A DNA stretch of 64,000 nt from JBLNDJ01 sp050261515 (GCA_050261515.1 JBLNDJ010000032.1:1-64000), one strand, 5' to 3'. Positions 1-11,454 are shown, numbered from the stretch's first letter. Translations and numbers: made by a program. The notes: generated by a model from the sequence alone, not told the origin.

Positions 1-159
1 CCGCCGGTGGACACGGTGCCGGTGGAGCAATTGCAGGAGCCGCAGCAGCAGAACGCGCCGCAGGCGACCGGGGCGACGCCCATGATGCTGGTGCCGGTGC
101 CTCAGGCGCAAGCGCCGGCGCCTCAGGCGCCGGAGGCGCCACAACCGGCGGCGCCTTAG
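1..159 (+). CDS. C-terminal tail of an unknown protein (5' end outside window)
   Basis: An open frame enters from the left edge in frame 1 and ends at a TAG at 157-159. The 52 visible residues are almost entirely Pro, Ala, Gln and Val with PQAP/APQAP repeats, a low-complexity tail typical of periplasmic or cell-envelope proteins. No domain is visible, so no function is offered. It converges with purF, whose stop is 24 bp away. Confidence 0.55.
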   Translation, partial: PPVDTVPVEQLQEPQQQNAPQATGATPMMLVPVPQAQAPAPQAPEAPQPAAP

Positions 160-183
160 CCGGGAACCGGGGGGAGCGGCTGT

Positions 184-1602
184 TCAGCGCCCCCGACGGC
201 TCTTCTCCGTCATGAGCGACTCGATGTTGACCAGGTCGGTCGGGTAGTCGCCCGTGTAGCAGGCGTAACAGTATTCGTGATTGCGGTCGCGCACCGCTTC
301 CCTCAGGCCGCCCAGCGAAAGGTAGCCCAGGCTGTCGGCCTCGAGAAACGTCCGGATCTCTTCGACCGTGTTGTTCGCGCCGATCAGCTCGCTCTTGGTC
401 GGCGTATCGACGCCGTAGAAGCAGGGCGATTTCGTCGGCGGGCAGGAGATGCGGACGTGCACCTCGCGCGCGCCGGCCTGCCGCACCATGCGGACGATCT
501 TGCGGCTCGTCGTGCCGCGCACGATCGAATCGTCCACCAGCACGATGCGTTTCCCCTCGATGAGGCGCCGCACGGGGTTGAGCTTCAGCTTCACGCCGAA
601 GTCTCGGATGGCCTGCGAGGGCTCGATGAACGTGCGTCCGATGTAGTGGCTGCGGATGAGCGCGTGGCGGAACGGGATGCCCGACTCGGCCGCGTAGCCG
701 AGCGCGGCGGCGACGCCCGAATCCGGTACGGGCACCACCAGGTCGGCCTCGACGCGATGCTCGCGCGCCAGAATGCGGCCCATCATCTCGCGCGATTCCT
801 GCACGGAGCGTCCGAAGACGATCGAATCGGGCCGTGCGAAGTAAACGTGCTCGAAGACGCACTGCGCCTTGGGCTGCTCGGGGCAGTATCGCTCGCGAGT
901 GAGTCCTTCGGGTCCGGAAATGACCATCTCGCCCGGCTCGACCTCATTGAGGTACACGGCTCCGATCAGGTCGAAAGCGCAGGTTTCGGAGGCGAAGACG
1001 TAGCAGTGTTTGCCGCCCGAAAGCTCCATCCGGCCCATGGCGAGCGGGCGGAAGCCCTGCGGGTCGCGGGCGACGATAATGCGGTCCTCGGCCAGAAACA
1101 CCAGCGAGAAAGCGCCTTCGAGCTGCAGCAGCGCCTCGCGCAGCGCTCCGGCGAATGTGCGCTCGCGCGACCGCGCCACCAGGTGCAGAATCACCTCGGT
1201 GTCGCTCGAAGATTGAAAGATCGAGCCCTCGGCTTCGAGATCGCGGCGCAGCTCGGCGGCGTTCGTGATGTTGCCGTTGTGCGCCACCGCGATATGCCCC
1301 TTGTTGCAGGCCACGGCAAACGGCTGCGCGTTGCTTAGCGCCGTGGAGCCCGCCGTCGAGTAGCGCGTGTGGCCGATGGCGATGTGGCCCGGGAGGTTGG
1401 CCAGCTGCTCGGGCGTGAAGATGTCCGCCACGTAGCCCATCTGCTTGACGGAGTAGATGCGCTTGCCGTCGCTCGAACACATGCCGGCACTTTCCTGGCC
1501 GCGATGCTGGAGCGCGTACAACCCGAGGTACCCCAGATTGGCCGCTTCGGGATGGCCGAAGACGGCGACGACGCCGCACTCTTCGTGGAGCTTGTCGAAC
1601 AT
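184..1602 (-). CDS. purF: amidophosphoribosyltransferase PurF
   Basis: First committed step of purine synthesis: PRPP plus glutamine to 5-phosphoribosylamine, in the cytosol. The 472-residue length fits the family. The N-terminus MFDKLHEECGVV has a short propeptide before the catalytic Cys9 of the class II glutamine amidotransferase domain. The C-terminal half is the phosphoribosyltransferase domain with the PRPP loop VLVDDSIVRGTTS. Cysteines in PCFYGVD and YCYACY, plus one in KAQCVFEH, match the 4Fe-4S ligands of the Bacillus-type enzyme, so an iron-sulfur cluster and propeptide processing are expected from family knowledge. The start has an AGAAGG ribosome site that overlaps the end of purL, whose stop is 6 bp upstream, so purL-purF are translationally linked. 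Confidence 0.97.
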   Translation of the reverse strand: MFDKLHEECGVVAVFGHPEAANLGYLGLYALQHRGQESAGMCSSDGKRIYSVKQMGYVADIFTPEQLANLPGHIAIGHTRYSTAGSTALSNAQPFAVACNKGHIAVAHNGNITNAAELRRDLEAEGSIFQSSSDTEVILHLVARSRERTFAGALREALLQLEGAFSLVFLAEDRIIVARDPQGFRPLAMGRMELSGGKHCYVFASETCAFDLIGAVYLNEVEPGEMVISGPEGLTRERYCPEQPKAQCVFEHVYFARPDSIVFGRSVQESREMMGRILAREHRVEADLVVPVPDSGVAAALGYAAESGIPFRHALIRSHYIGRTFIEPSQAIRDFGVKLKLNPVRRLIEGKRIVLVDDSIVRGTTSRKIVRMVRQAGAREVHVRISCPPTKSPCFYGVDTPTKSELIGANNTVEEIRTFLEADSLGYLSLGGLREAVRDRNHEYCYACYTGDYPTDLVNIESLMTEKSRRGR

Positions 1603-1608
1603 CCTTCT

Positions 1609-3819
<2,211 letters not shown>

Positions 3820-3838
3820 TTTTCGTTGGCCGCGGGCC

Positions 3839-4507
<669 letters not shown>

Positions 4508-4603
4508 GGGGAAAAGTTCAGTTTAACACTGCGGCGCAAGCGCACTCGGATCAGGGGGGTGACCCTATCGAGAACCGGACAACTGGAGCGTGAGAACGGG
4601 GAC

Positions 4604-4840
4604 TTACTGGGCGGCCGCTGCCGGGGCGGCTTTGGCCTTGCGGCGAGTACGTTTTTCGACCGGGGGCTGCCGGTCGCTTTTCTTGAGCGCAGTCACCACG
4701 ATGTGAGTGAGGAATTTCTTTTCCCCGAAATCATCGAATTTGATGACGATATGCTCTTCGTTACAGGAGAGCACCGAGCCAAGACCAAACTTCTGGTGCT
4801 CGACTTGCGCACCCTGAGGGTAAGGTGTTCTGAATGCCAT
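4604..4840 (-). CDS. small Tudor-like/DUF3553-like domain protein
   Basis: About 78 residues starting MAFRTPYPQGAQ. The segment V-H-x-FG-x-G-x-V followed by IVIKFDDFGEKKFL is the beta-barrel pattern of the C-terminal Tudor-like domain of UvrD/PcrA helicases, which contacts RNA polymerase or other partners. The tail is Lys/Arg/Ala-rich. A free-standing copy may bind RNA polymerase or nucleic acid, but this is inference. I chose ATG 4840 over the upstream codon at 4873 because homology starts here and TATCCT lies 10 nt upstream. It sits before purQ on the same strand but does not look like PurS. Confidence 0.7.
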   Translation of the reverse strand: MAFRTPYPQGAQVEHQKFGLGSVLSCNEEHIVIKFDDFGEKKFLTHIVVTALKKSDRQPPVEKRTRRKAKAAPAAAAQ

Positions 4841-4947
4841 CTGTATCTTAAGGATAGCAAACCGGCAAACCATTGTCGAATTGAGGTGTTTTAGTGAATC
4901 CGGGTCATACGGCGCACGGATTCTGTGTCATGATTTCGGAGTATCCG

Positions 4948-7900
4948 ATGAAACGCCTCTTTGCTCTGCTGTTTACTTTCGGACTGTTTCTTCCGGCGGC
5001 GCCGTCGAGCGTGCCGGCCGCGCGGCGATACGCAGTGATTCTCCAGGAGCCGCCGGTCGCGCGGCAGGTGGCATCGCGCCATGAACTGCGCTCGGCGCGC
5101 GCGCTTGCGGTTTCGGCGCGCATCGAGCAGGCGCAGCAGGAACTGCGCCGGAACCTGGCGGGACGGAACGTGCGGGTGGCCGGGTCCGTCAAGACGCTGC
5201 TGAATGCGGTGTTCGTTACGGGCTCGGAGCAGGATGTGGCGGCGCTGCGCTCGCTGCCGGGTGTGCGGAGTATCGTCCCGCTGCGCACGTTCAAATTGCA
5301 CCTGAACAAAGCGCTGTCGCTGGTGAAGACGCCGGAGGCGTGGGACGCGCTGGTCAAGGCCGGGCTGCCGAACCCGGGGGCCGGCGTGAAGATCGCGGTC
5401 ATCGACACGGGAATCGACCAGAACCATCCGGCGTTCCAGGATCCGTCGCTCGAGCCCCCGGCGGGCTTCCCGAAGTGCGCCGGGGCGGACTGCGCCTACA
5501 CGAACAACAAAGTGATTGTGGCGCGCAGCTACGTCTGGATGGCGGCGCAGGGCGATCCGACGGTGTCGAGCCCTGACGACCTTTCTCCGCGCGACCGGGT
5601 AGGACACGGAACAGCGGCGGCGATGATCGCCGCGGGAGTCGAGAACCAGGGTCCGCTGGCGAAGATCACCGGCGTGGCGCCGAAGGCGTTTCTCGGCAAC
5701 TACAAGGTGTTCGGCTCTCCCGGCGTGAACGACGGGACGCCGGAGGATACGGTGGTCCAGGCGCTCGAGGATGCCCTCAACGACGGCATGGACGTGGCGA
5801 CAATGTCGCTCGGCTTCCCGGCCTGGTTCAGCCCCACCGACACGGGCGCGGTGTGCGGCGCCGCCGCCGGCGACCCCTGCGAAGTCGGGGCGCAGGCGGT
5901 CGAGAACGCGGTGGCCCAGGGGATGGTGGTCGCGGTTTCGGCGGGCAACGACGGCGACTACGGGTTGTACACCCCGGCCCTGAGCACCATCCACACGCCG
6001 GGCATCGCGCCTTCGGCCCTGACGGTGGGCTCGACGCGGAACGCGCACGAGTGGTTCTCAAGCGTGAGCGCGGCCGGGGCGGGCGCGCCTGATAACGTAA
6101 AGGGCCTCGCGGCCTCCTCCGGCGATGGGCCGGCACTCTCGGAAGCCTTCACGGCGCCGCTCAAGGACGTCAACGCCGACGGGTGCGCCGCGATCGGCAC
6201 GCCACTCACCGGGGCGGTCGCGCTGATCCCGCGCGGCGGCTGCTACTTCCTCGACAAAGTTCTGAACGCCCAGGCCGCGGGGGCCTCCGCCGTGATTTTC
6301 TATGACCCCGGCAACGAAAAACCCTTCGGCCCGAGCGGGCTCAGTTCGACCACCATCCCGTCCATGCTGGTCGGCAAGACCAGCGGGCAGAACCTGAAGG
6401 CGTACGCGCTCCAGCAGGACGCGCGGGTGACGCTCGATCCGTCCCTGAAGGAGTTCGTGGACAACACGGCGAACGCGCTGGCGTCGTTCTCGTCGCGCGG
6501 GCCGTCGATCGCTCCCGAGACGGCGCTTAAGCCCGAAGTCGTCGCGCCGGGCACGAACATCTACATGGCTGCCCAGAGATACGACCCGAACGGGCAGCTC
6601 TACAGTCCGGACGGATACGTCATCGCCAACGGCACCAGCTTTTCGGCGCCGATGGCCGCGGGCGTGGCGGCGCTCGTGAAGCAGGTGAACCGGGAGTACA
6701 CGCCGGCGCAGATCAAATCGGCGATCGTGAATACGGCGGCGGGGGGCGTGCAGGATGGCGGCGGCGCGGCGGGCGTCACGGCCGTGGGGGCGGGGCTCCT
6801 GAATGCCGCGGGCGCGGTGCGGTCGAACGTGTGGGTGGCGCCGGCCACGGTCACGTTCGGTGTGCTGACGCCGGCGCTGATGGGGTCGAGCAGGAAGCTG
6901 CATATCATCAACGGCAGCGGCGCGGCGCTGTCGCTTCAGCCGGCGCGGCCGGACGCGCACATCGAGTTGAGCGCCACGTCGGTCGCGCCGCACCAGACCA
7001 CCGACGTCACGGTGTCTTTGCGGGGCGCGATGCCTCCGGCCGGGTCGTACGAAGGCGTCATTACGATCACGGGCGGCGCGGAGCCGCTGCGCGTTCCTTA
7101 CCTTTACATCGTGGGCGACAACGTGCCGGACAACGTGATTCCGGTGACGAACCAGGACTTCGACGGCACTGTGAACGAGCAGGATCATTTTTCGGGGCTG
7201 CGCGTGATCGACCGCTACGGCGCGCCCGTCTTGGGCGCTCCGGTTACGTGGAACGCTTACGGAGGCGCCACCGTCACCAGCGCGGATGCCCAGACCTACG
7301 CGTACGGCTGGGCGGGTGCGTTCGTGAAACTTGGGGGGGCGCCGGATACCTATCAGGACATCACGGCGACCATCGGCGGCAGCAGCGGGCTTCAATATAC
7401 GTTCACGGCGTTCCCGCGCGCGGTGCCCACGATCGATGCCGGCGGTGTGGTCAACGGCGCAAGCTGGCAAGAAAAGAACGGCAGCCTGCCGGCGATCTCG
7501 CCCGGCTCCTACCTGTCGATCTTCGGCCACGCGCTGGCCGACTACGAGGCCAAGTTCGACTGGTATCTGCCGAAGGATTACGTGTACCTGCCGGTGTCTC
7601 TGGCGGGCGTCAGCGTGAGTTTCGATTCGGGCGACGTCAGCGTGCCCGGACACCTGAGCTACGTTTCGCCGGGCCAGATCAACGTCCAGGTGCCGTGGGA
7701 GTTGCAGGGCCGGAGCTCGGCCTCCATGAAAGTGACCGTTGGCGATTCGCGGAGCGCGGTGTACACGGTGAAGCTGGCCGACGCCGCGCCGGGCATTTTC
7801 GAGTTCGATCCCTACCAGACCGGGCAGGTGTGGGCGGCGGCGCAGCACGCCAACACCCAGCCGTACACCGACATCGGGCCGCCCAAGCCCGCGAAGAGCG

Positions 7901-8193
7901 GCGAGTGGATCGTGGTCTGGGCGACGGGGCTCGGGCCCGTGAAGAAGCAGCCGGCTTCGGGCGACGTGGCGCCGTCAGGACGGGAGAACCTGGCGCCGAC
8001 CGTGCTGCCGGTTTCGGTGACCATAGGCGGCAAGGCCGTGACGGAGTTCGATTTCGCCGGCCTGAGCCCGAATTACATCGGGCTGTATCAGATCAACCTG
8101 AAGGTTCCGGAGGGCGTGCCCCCGGGCGTGCAGAACATGATCGTCACGGTGGGCGGCAGCAGCTCCAAGCCCGCGCGGATTGCGATCGAGTAG
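4948..8193 (+). CDS. secreted S8 (subtilisin-like) peptidase with PA insert and TIGR03437 C-terminus
   Basis: Extracellular serine protease of 1081 residues. A signal peptide (MKRLFALLFTFGLFLP) is followed by an I9-like propeptide to about residue 125. The subtilisin triad is Asp153 (AVIDTGID), His220 (VGHGTAAA) and Ser564 (NGTSFSAP). A protease-associated (PA) domain is inserted between His and Ser (about 390-490, with VALIPRGGC). Downstream come Ig/Fn3-like segments and, from about residue 825 (GGVVNGASW), the TIGR03437 domain that is almost diagnostic of Solibacter relatives. The start was set at ATG 4948 because GGAG lies 8 nt upstream and the signal peptide begins there; an in-frame GTG at 4894 would add 18 residues without a signal. 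Confidence 0.92.
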   Translation: MKRLFALLFTFGLFLPAAPSSVPAARRYAVILQEPPVARQVASRHELRSARALAVSARIEQAQQELRRNLAGRNVRVAGSVKTLLNAVFVTGSEQDVAALRSLPGVRSIVPLRTFKLHLNKALSLVKTPEAWDALVKAGLPNPGAGVKIAVIDTGIDQNHPAFQDPSLEPPAGFPKCAGADCAYTNNKVIVARSYVWMAAQGDPTVSSPDDLSPRDRVGHGTAAAMIAAGVENQGPLAKITGVAPKAFLGNYKVFGSPGVNDGTPEDTVVQALEDALNDGMDVATMSLGFPAWFSPTDTGAVCGAAAGDPCEVGAQAVENAVAQGMVVAVSAGNDGDYGLYTPALSTIHTPGIAPSALTVGSTRNAHEWFSSVSAAGAGAPDNVKGLAASSGDGPALSEAFTAPLKDVNADGCAAIGTPLTGAVALIPRGGCYFLDKVLNAQAAGASAVIFYDPGNEKPFGPSGLSSTTIPSMLVGKTSGQNLKAYALQQDARVTLDPSLKEFVDNTANALASFSSRGPSIAPETALKPEVVAPGTNIYMAAQRYDPNGQLYSPDGYVIANGTSFSAPMAAGVAALVKQVNREYTPAQIKSAIVNTAAGGVQDGGGAAGVTAVGAGLLNAAGAVRSNVWVAPATVTFGVLTPALMGSSRKLHIINGSGAALSLQPARPDAHIELSATSVAPHQTTDVTVSLRGAMPPAGSYEGVITITGGAEPLRVPYLYIVGDNVPDNVIPVTNQDFDGTVNEQDHFSGLRVIDRYGAPVLGAPVTWNAYGGATVTSADAQTYAYGWAGAFVKLGGAPDTYQDITATIGGSSGLQYTFTAFPRAVPTIDAGGVVNGASWQEKNGSLPAISPGSYLSIFGHALADYEAKFDWYLPKDYVYLPVSLAGVSVSFDSGDVSVPGHLSYVSPGQINVQVPWELQGRSSASMKVTVGDSRSAVYTVKLADAAPGIFEFDPYQTGQVWAAAQHANTQPYTDIGPPKPAKSGEWIVVWATGLGPVKKQPASGDVAPSGRENLAPTVLPVSVTIGGKAVTEFDFAGLSPNYIGLYQINLKVPEGVPPGVQNMIVTVGGSSSKPARIAIE

Positions 8194-8195
8194 GC

Positions 8196-8240
8196 TGTGG
8201 GGCGGCCCCCCGGGCAAGGGACCAGGGGGTCCGCCCCACA
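8196..8240. repeat. GC-rich palindromic intergenic repeat
   Basis: Inverted repeat just after the protease stop. Left arm 8196-8210 (TGTGGGGCGGCCCCC) pairs with 8225-8240 with one bulged T and a loop of about 14 nt. There is no T tract, so an intrinsic terminator is not supported. A related GTGGGGC...GCCCCAC element lies at 28590-28634, suggesting a dispersed repeat family. Confidence 0.6.
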
Positions 8241-8249
8241 AAACTGCAC

Positions 8250-8255
8250 TATAAT
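8250..8255 (+). promoter_or_regulatory. TATAAT -10 box upstream of greA
   Basis: A perfect TATAAT lies 25 nt before the greA start. No good -35 is seen at 16-18 bp, where the end of the palindromic repeat lies. This would give greA a short leader of about 18 nt, without an evident Shine-Dalgarno sequence. Confidence 0.4.
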
Positions 8256-8280
8256 GGCTTCCTGAAGCGGGTTTCCTTCC

Positions 8281-8757
8281 ATGGACGATCTCAAGAAGAA
8301 ACTTCAGGACGAAATAGCGGCGCTCGAGCATGAGCTTCGCAGCGAGCTGCCCAAGGAAATCCTGAAGGCGCGCGCGCATGGGGACCTGAGCGAGAACGCG
8401 GAGTATCACGCCGCCAAGGAGCGCCAGGGATACGTCAACGCGCGGCTGGGGCAGCTCAGGATGCGCATGAGCGAGCTGGCCATGGTTGATATGTCGAAGA
8501 TCCCGCACGACCGGGTGGGGCTCGGCTCCGAGGTGGTCGTGCTCGACACGAAGAAGGACGAGGAGATCACCTACAAGCTGGTGACGAGTGAGGAAACGGA
8601 CATGTCGAAGGGGTGGATCTCGACTAGTTCCCCCATCGGCAAGGGCTTGCTCGGCAAGGAAGTGGGCGATATGGTCCGCATCCAGATCCCGGGCGGCGTC
8701 CGCGAGATGGAAATCCTCAAGCTCAAGACGATTCACGATTTGGAAAGCCAGGCGTAG
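8281..8757 (+). CDS. greA: transcription elongation factor GreA
   Basis: Binds the RNA polymerase secondary channel and stimulates cleavage of backtracked RNA. The 158 residues match the family length. The N-terminal antiparallel coiled coil carries the tip motif GDLSENAEYHAAKE with the Asp/Glu pair that coordinates catalytic Mg. The C-terminal FKBP-like domain has the ISTSSPIGKGLLGK segment. The stop is directly followed by the ATG of the CDP-alcohol phosphotransferase gene (TAGATG), so the two form an operon. Confidence 0.96.
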   Translation: MDDLKKKLQDEIAALEHELRSELPKEILKARAHGDLSENAEYHAAKERQGYVNARLGQLRMRMSELAMVDMSKIPHDRVGLGSEVVVLDTKKDEEITYKLVTSEETDMSKGWISTSSPIGKGLLGKEVGDMVRIQIPGGVREMEILKLKTIHDLESQA

Positions 8758-9381
8758 ATGACCTACACGCGTGTGATCGGGATCGCTTGCGGCAAGGTGA
8801 TCCACCTTATTGTTCAGTGGCTGGCGCTGTCGCGCATACACCCGAACGTGCTGACGTTCATCGGCCTGCTGATCAATGGCGTGGCGGCGGCGCTGCTGGC
8901 TTACGGCAAGTTCCAGGCCGCCGGGTGGGTCATGGTCGGAGCCGGCCTGTTCGACATGGTGGACGGGCGCGTGGCGCGCGCGACCAACCAGGTGACTCTG
9001 TTCGGCGCATTCTTCGATTCGGTGGTGGACCGCTACTCGGATCTGGTGCTGCTCATGGGCCTGCTGGTTTACTACGCGTCGATCAACCGGTTTTTCTACG
9101 TGGTGCTGACTGCGGTGGTGATGACCGCCTCGGTGATGGTGAGCTACACACGGGCGCGCGCCGAGTGCATCATTCCGAAGTGCAAGGTGGGGTTCATGGA
9201 GCGGCCCGAGCGCATGGTGCTGCTCATCCTGGGCGCGCTTTTCAATCGCATGGCGCCGGTGCTGTGGGTAATCGCGGTGCTCGGGAATATCTCGGTGATC
9301 CACCGGATGCTGTACACCTGGCAGGAAACCAAGCGGCTCGAGGAAGCGCAGCTGAGAGCGATCCCCACGGCGCGCGATTAG
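8758..9381 (+). CDS. CDP-alcohol phosphatidyltransferase family membrane protein
   Basis: Integral membrane enzyme of 207 residues that transfers a phospho-alcohol from a CDP-linked donor during phospholipid synthesis. The full family signature D-x2-DG-x2-AR-x8-G-x3-D-x3-D is present from DMVDGRVAR through GAFFDSVVD, with all four aspartates intact. Several hydrophobic segments flank it. The acceptor (glycerol phosphate, inositol phosphate or another) cannot be read from the motif, so PgsA is only one option. It starts immediately after the greA stop. Confidence 0.88.
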   Translation: MTYTRVIGIACGKVIHLIVQWLALSRIHPNVLTFIGLLINGVAAALLAYGKFQAAGWVMVGAGLFDMVDGRVARATNQVTLFGAFFDSVVDRYSDLVLLMGLLVYYASINRFFYVVLTAVVMTASVMVSYTRARAECIIPKCKVGFMERPERMVLLILGALFNRMAPVLWVIAVLGNISVIHRMLYTWQETKRLEEAQLRAIPTARD

Positions 9382-9400
9382 AATTTTCTCTGCGTCTCGA

Positions 9401-9419
9401 GGCCGCCGCGCACGCGGCC
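9401..9419. other. small hairpin between convergent genes
   Basis: GGCCGC (9401-9406) pairs with GCGGCC (9414-9419) around a 7-nt loop, between the phosphotransferase and acpS stops. No T tract follows on either strand, so it is only a possible weak bidirectional terminator. Confidence 0.3.
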
Positions 9420-9429
9420 GGGCCGTGAA

Positions 9430-9807
9430 CTAGTTTTCCAGAATCACGAACGCCATCCCAGTGGCCTTCGTGTGCGTGATCGAGAGCGAAACGTTCTTCA
9501 CTCCCAGCTTTTCGGCGAAGGCCGCGGCGACTCCGTGGAAGCGGAGCGTGGGTTTGCCGGTGGGCAGGTTCGCCACTTCGAAGTCGCGCCAGCGGACGCC
9601 GCGCCTCCAGCCCGTGCCGATCGCTTTCATCCCCGCTTCTTTCGCAGCGAAACGCCCGGCGTAGCGCTCGTAGCGGTTGGCCTTGCGCTCGACGTAGGCG
9701 ATCTCGGCGGGCGTGAAAACGCGCTCGGTGAAGCGCTTGCCGAAGCGCTCGCAAGCTGCCCGGATGCGGTCCACTTCCGCGAGGTCGATACCGGTGCCGA
9801 CAATCAT
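9430..9807 (-). CDS. acpS: holo-[acyl-carrier-protein] synthase AcpS
   Basis: Transfers 4'-phosphopantetheine from CoA to a Ser of acyl carrier protein. The family motifs GTGIDLAEVDRI near the N-terminus and GRFAAKEAGMKAIG in the middle are present, holding the Mg-binding Asp and Glu; length is about 125 residues. The start could be ATG 9816 or 9807. I prefer 9807 (MIVGTGID) because homologues begin there and because TATAAT at 9820-9815 would overlap the longer reading frame and leave only 7 nt before ATG 9807, as in a leaderless mRNA. It is divergent from the cobalt/nickel transporter. Confidence 0.94.
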   Translation of the reverse strand: MIVGTGIDLAEVDRIRAACERFGKRFTERVFTPAEIAYVERKANRYERYAGRFAAKEAGMKAIGTGWRRGVRWRDFEVANLPTGKPTLRFHGVAAAFAEKLGVKNVSLSITHTKATGMAFVILEN

Positions 9808-9814
9808 CGCACCC

Positions 9815-9822
9815 ATTATACT
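9815..9822. promoter_or_regulatory. overlapping divergent -10 boxes (acpS / cbiM)
   Basis: The octamer ATTATACT reads TATAAT on the minus strand (9820-9815, 7 nt before acpS ATG 9807) and TATACT on the plus strand (9817-9822, 21 nt before cbiM GTG 9844). No convincing -35 is seen for either. Confidence 0.5.
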
Positions 9823-9843
9823 TTCGTGCTACTGTGGGTTTCG

Positions 9844-10752
9844 GTGCACATCCCCGACGGATTTCTGGCGACACCGGTGTGGCTGGGGCTCGACGCGATC
9901 GCCCTGCCTGCCGCAGGCCTGGTCGCGCGCCGCGCGCGCCGCGAGTGGGAAGATGCCCGCGCGCCGATGCTCGGCGTGATGGGCGCCTTCGTTTTCGCGG
10001 CCCAGATGATGAACTTCCCCGTCGGCGTGGGGACGAGCGGGCACCTGGTCGGAGGCGCGCTGCTGGCGATCACGCTCGGGCCGGCGGCGGCGAGCGTGGT
10101 CATGACGGCGATCCTCGCGATCCAGGCGTTCGTGTTCCAGGACGGCGGGATTCTTGCGCTCGGCGCGAACGTGCTCAACATGGCGCTCATCGGGGTGCTG
10201 GCGGGCTACGTTCCGTACAGGCTCTGGGGCGCGGGACGGTGGCGGCGCGCGGCGGTGTTCGCGGCGGCGGCGGTGTCGGTGGCGGCATCGGCCCTGATGG
10301 CGGTCGCGGAGCTGCTTGTCTCCGGCATCGCGATTCCGCGGCCGATGCTGGGCATCTCGCTCGCGCTGTTCCTGGTGTCGGCCCTGATCGAAGGCGCGAT
10401 TACGGTGGCGGTGGTCGAGGGAATCGAGCGGTTGAGCCCGAGGCTGATCCGCAAGACTGCGCCGGGGCGGTCGTGGGCGTTCGCGGGCTTGGGAGCGGCG
10501 GCGGTGGCGCTGGCGAGCGTGGGCGTGCTGGTGGCCTCGGCGAGTCCGGACGGCCTCGAGCGGCTGGCCGAACAGGTTGGCATCGCGGGCCGCGCGACGT
10601 CGCTGTTCGCCGCGCCGCTGGCGGAGTACGAAGCGCGGTGGCTTGGCGCGTCCTGGGCGGCGAAGGCGGGTGCGGGACTGGCGGGCTTGGCGCTGATAGC
10701 CGGCGCGTGCTTCGCGTTCAGCGCGGTGGCGGCCCGAAAGAGGAGCGCCTGA
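9844..10752 (+). CDS. cbiM: ECF-type cobalt/nickel transporter substrate component CbiM fused to CbiN/PDGLE domain
   Basis: Membrane S-component that binds Co2+ or Ni2+ for import. The GTG start at 9844 gives MHIPDGFL, the invariant CbiM/NikM N-terminus in which Met1 and His2 help coordinate the metal; this decides the start. The core has about six membrane helices with QMMNFPVGVGTSGH. The C-terminus carries a fused CbiN-like domain with the PDGLE motif (about residue 235), as in NikMN proteins. Total 302 residues. It is followed by cbiQ (adjacent) and cbiO (overlapping), a full transporter set. Metal choice cannot be decided from sequence, and no cobalamin riboswitch fits in the 36-bp upstream gap. 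Confidence 0.93.
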   Translation: MHIPDGFLATPVWLGLDAIALPAAGLVARRARREWEDARAPMLGVMGAFVFAAQMMNFPVGVGTSGHLVGGALLAITLGPAAASVVMTAILAIQAFVFQDGGILALGANVLNMALIGVLAGYVPYRLWGAGRWRRAAVFAAAAVSVAASALMAVAELLVSGIAIPRPMLGISLALFLVSALIEGAITVAVVEGIERLSPRLIRKTAPGRSWAFAGLGAAAVALASVGVLVASASPDGLERLAEQVGIAGRATSLFAAPLAEYEARWLGASWAAKAGAGLAGLALIAGACFAFSAVAARKRSA

Positions 10753-11454
10753 TTGCACCACGTCGTCCTCGAGCGTTGGAGCCGCGGGGCGAGCCCGCTT
10801 CATGCGCGCGACGCGCGGGTAAAGATCCTGGCGGCGCTGGCGTGGCTGGCGGCGATCGGGACGACGGCGCACATTTCGCCGCTCATCGCGGGTTGTTATG
10901 CCGCGGCGCTGGTCGCGGCGGCCGCCGTCGCGCGGCTGCCTGTAGGCGGCGTGCTCCTGAGGGCCGCGGCGGTGCTTCCGTTTTCGGCGACCTTCGCGCT
11001 GATGAGCGTCGTGGCCGGCGATAACGCGCGCGCGGCGGCGCTGGTCTCCAAGAGCTATCTTTCCGCCGTGACCGTGCTGGTGCTCGCCGGGACAACTCCG
11101 CTGCCCAAGCTTCTCGGCGGGTTCGAATGGTTGCGCGTGCCGCGCGCGCTCACGCTGGTGGTGCAGTTCCTCTACCGCTACCTGTTCGTGATCTCGGAGC
11201 AGGCGCAGCACATGCGAATGGCGGCGCTTTCGCGCGCGTTGCAGTCGCGCAAGACACGCGTTGCGATGGCGGGGGCGGTGGCGACGCTGTTCGCGCGGTC
11301 GCACGCGCGCGCCGAGGGAATCCACGCCGCGATGCTTGCGCGCGGGTTCGCGGGCCGCATCGAGCCGCTCGCGGCCGCGCGCATCGGCGCGGCCGACGTG
11401 TTGTTCCTCCTGACGGGATTGCTGCTGGCGGCCGGGCTGAGGGTGCTCTCGTGA
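10753..11454 (+). CDS. cbiQ: ECF transporter transmembrane T-component CbiQ
   Basis: Membrane coupling subunit linking CbiM to the ATPase. The protein has 233 residues, several hydrophobic helices, and a cytosolic segment ending in MLARGFAGRIE, the Ala-Arg-Gly coupling motif that docks on the ATPase. It starts at TTG 10753, directly after the cbiM stop; AGGAG at 10741-10745 sits 7 nt before that codon and supports it. Its stop overlaps the cbiO start by 4 bp. Confidence 0.93.
   Translation: MHHVVLERWSRGASPLHARDARVKILAALAWLAAIGTTAHISPLIAGCYAAALVAAAAVARLPVGGVLLRAAAVLPFSATFALMSVVAGDNARAAALVSKSYLSAVTVLVLAGTTPLPKLLGGFEWLRVPRALTLVVQFLYRYLFVISEQAQHMRMAALSRALQSRKTRVAMAGAVATLFARSHARAEGIHAAMLARGFAGRIEPLAAARIGAADVLFLLTGLLLAAGLRVLS

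Noticed and set aside
4604..4840. Small gene before purQ as purS
   Set aside because: Sequence shows the Tudor-like V-H-x-FG-x-G pattern and lacks PurS features.
8196..8240. Palindrome as an intrinsic terminator
   Set aside because: Strong stem but no T tract on either strand; also true for 28590-28634.
11100..11140. GGTTCGAAT as a tRNA T-arm
   Set aside because: It lies inside cbiQ and no cloverleaf can be drawn around it.
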